In this document: piece by piece, positions 14,858-16,473 of the stretch | Position numbering within the stretch: position 1 is the first letter of the stretch | How the letters are laid out: each line of letters opens with the position of its first letter | Source of the DNA: Spirochaetaceae bacterium | GTDB taxonomy: Bacteria > Spirochaetota > Spirochaetia > PWKH01 | Length of the DNA stretch: 16,473 nucleotides | NCBI GenBank assembly: GCA_003557605.1 | Contig: PWNW01000117.1 | Location: forward strand, 1-16,473 | Direction: 5' to 3' | Made by a program: the position numbers and the translations under genes | Notes under the pieces: model-generated | Database searches by the model: none | What the model was told of the DNA's origin: nothing | The model's input: only the letters and a program-made list of their open reading frames with translations

Positions 14858-16473
14858 ATGAAAAAAACAATTCCAGATTTCATGCTCCAAGCGGTCAGTA
14901 TAATTGTGTTTCTTTTACTTGCGATGCAAACTTATGCGAACGGGGGAGGATCAAAAATTATTGCCCTTGATGAAAGCTTATACAGCATGCTTGATATGGT
15001 GTATGTAGAAGCAGGACTGGTGCCGCCCTCAGGCTCAAGGCCCTGGAGCATCAACGAATGGGAGATGCATGTAAGCAGATTGGAAGGGCAAAGTATCTCA
15101 TCAGCAGCTGGAAAATCATTAGCCTTTATTGCTGAAGAACTCCAGCACGCCCGTGAATATCGGTTTCCCTACGATGATGCGGCAAAAATGGATCTGTCAC
15201 TCCGTATTGCACTTGAAGGGTATGCTCATACGAATCTTGAAGATTTTCCCGAAGAAACAGACTGGCATTATGACTATACTCAAAGAAGAAGTCTTTTAAA
15301 GGCTTCCATGGAGCTTTCTCTAAGTGAATGGTTTTATCTGTATATGGATATAGAATATAAGAAAAACCGGTTTGAGTATGATGAGGCAGCAGATAAACCT
15401 TTAAGTGAAAACATCTATAACCATCAATGGGCATCAAACCTGTTTGGACTTGAGCTTGTTGACTTTGAAACACCCTACAGGGCATTTATTTCCTTAGGTC
15501 GGAGCAGCTGGAATCTTTCCTTTGGACGGGACAAACTGAGATGGGGGCATGGTCAGACAGGAAATTTTGTCATACACGATCATCTGGATTTTCATGATTC
15601 TCTGCGGTTCGTGTCTTTTCATGACAGAATAAAATTTGAAGCATCCTATCTTTTCTTCGAGCATTCTGAATATACCGACAGAAGAGAAGTTCCCCCTGAT
15701 GGTGTAAAGATGTTTTTCGGTCATCGGATTGAATTGCGGCCGTTTCCATGGTTTTCCTTTGCTGTTACAGAAAACATTATGTATCAGCATGATTACGTCC
15801 CTGATTTTCGGTTTTTAAATCCGGCATATATTTTTCATAATCTAAATAACAGATCATTGTTTAATGCCATAGCTTCCTTTGAGGCGGAAATTTCTCCCGT
15901 ACCAAAACTTAATCTATATTATCAGTTCTCACTTTTCCAGGCTCGTGCTCCCTTGGAAGGGGACTCCCAGCCAGATGCCATGGCGCATTTAGCAGGATAT
16001 CGGACGGTGTTCCCCATGGAGTCAGGATATGTTTTTCATAATTCAGAATTTTTATTTACTGACCCATATATGTATCACAGGGATGGTGTGGATTATATTA
16101 TTACCAGAAGACAATTTGTCATTGACTACAATTTTGCGTTAGTGGATAAGTTTATGGGATATCCTGAAGGAAGTGATGCCTTGGTGGTGTTTTCTCAGAT
16201 AGGGTACAGGAAACCTGGTACATTTGAAATTGCAGGAAATGTACAATATGTACTGAAAGGAGAGATTGGAATAGAAGACCGGATTGAACATAAAAATGAT
16301 TTTGATCATGACAGAACAACACCGTCGGGGACAGTGGAAAAAAGATTCTCAGCGGGACTGGAAGGAACGTGGAATGTCAGCAGAAGATTTGAATTATATG
16401 CAAGCTGCTGCTTTATTCGCATAATCAATAAAGACAACGTTATCGCACCTGCAGTGCATGACTTCCAGGTTGT
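14858..16473 (+). CDS. Wzi-like outer-membrane beta-barrel protein, truncated by the window edge
   Basis: An open frame of 538 codons from ATG 14858 that runs off the right edge without a stop. The N-terminus is a signal peptide (about residues 1-27, predicted cleavage after TYA). The region SFGRDKLRWGHGQTGNF (221-237) followed by HDSLRF (246-251) matches the conserved GRxxLxWGxGxxGN...DxLRF block of capsule-assembly Wzi-family barrels, and the rest has the alternating aromatic pattern of outer-membrane strands. In E. coli Wzi is a surface lectin that holds capsule; here the family is recognised but a capsule role is not shown. There is no Shine-Dalgarno: the start follows an A-rich stretch (AAAAAAAACCCAAT) directly after the strong hairpin. 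Together with FKBP it suggests an envelope-biogenesis pair. The 3' end lies outside the window. Confidence 0.65.
   Translation, partial: MKKTIPDFMLQAVSIIVFLLLAMQTYANGGGSKIIALDESLYSMLDMVYVEAGLVPPSGSRPWSINEWEMHVSRLEGQSISSAAGKSLAFIAEELQHAREYRFPYDDAAKMDLSLRIALEGYAHTNLEDFPEETDWHYDYTQRRSLLKASMELSLSEWFYLYMDIEYKKNRFEYDEAADKPLSENIYNHQWASNLFGLELVDFETPYRAFISLGRSSWNLSFGRDKLRWGHGQTGNFVIHDHLDFHDSLRFVSFHDRIKFEASYLFFEHSEYTDRREVPPDGVKMFFGHRIELRPFPWFSFAVTENIMYQHDYVPDFRFLNPAYIFHNLNNRSLFNAIASFEAEISPVPKLNLYYQFSLFQARAPLEGDSQPDAMAHLAGYRTVFPMESGYVFHNSEFLFTDPYMYHRDGVDYIITRRQFVIDYNFALVDKFMGYPEGSDALVVFSQIGYRKPGTFEIAGNVQYVLKGEIGIEDRIEHKNDFDHDRTTPSGTVEKRFSAGLEGTWNVSRRFELYASCCFIRIINKDNVIAPAVHDFQV

Overview
The window reads as a chromosomal housekeeping segment of moderate GC from a free-living, fermentative Gram-negative-type bacterium, most likely a spirochaete (Spirochaeta/Treponema relatives). 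Indications are the FAGGTKEE-type exported N-terminus of the FKBP protein, a Wzi-like outer-membrane barrel protein, a lysine-type EF-P with its EpmA ligase, and an anaerobe-type hydrogenase-like sensor locus. The taxonomic assignment is inference. I saw no tRNA, rRNA, insertion sequence, CRISPR array or phage gene.

Layout. (1) 62-2900, minus strand: a translation-linked operon, epmA then efp then a two-lobed RsmC/YbxB-like methyltransferase whose GTG start directly follows the efp stop in the same frame. (2) 2949-6960, plus strand: a PfkB-family sugar/nucleoside kinase, then a large M16C zinc peptidase (PreP/Cym1 type). (3) 6957-9064, minus strand: three tightly packed genes for a DRTGG-domain protein, an RsbW-like HATPase and a [FeFe]-hydrogenase-like iron-sulfur protein, a probable hydrogen/redox-sensing signalling module. 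(4) 9157-10555, plus strand: the alpha and beta subunits of a class I [4Fe-4S] fumarase, transcribed divergently from module 3 across a 92-nt region with a perfect 10-bp palindrome. (5) 10552-12037, plus strand: the uracil permease gene uraA behind a consensus-like promoter, a T-rich initial transcript, a short translatable leader ORF, an upstream hairpin and a strong intrinsic terminator. (6) 12034-13923, minus strand: a membrane 7TMR-DISM diguanylate cyclase. (7) 14034-16473, plus strand: an exported FKBP-type prolyl isomerase, a 14-bp perfect hairpin, and a Wzi-like outer-membrane protein cut by the right edge.

The most interesting element is the uraA leader. Its order (promoter, U-rich start, 30-codon leader ORF ending in the terminator loop, permease) is that of the enterobacterial pyrBI UTP-sensing attenuator, here on a uracil transporter and with an unrelated leader peptide. 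Other observations are the efp-TAA-GTG-methyltransferase junction, two convergent gene pairs sharing their stop codons (CTAG and CTAA), two promoters placed so that their transcripts would be leaderless, and a hydrogenase-like sensor with Tyr at the proton-relay cysteine position.

Gene packing is very dense. No stretch above 300 bases lacks a gene; the longest gap, 10556-10762, is the uraA leader. Positions 1-61 hold no gene I can support.
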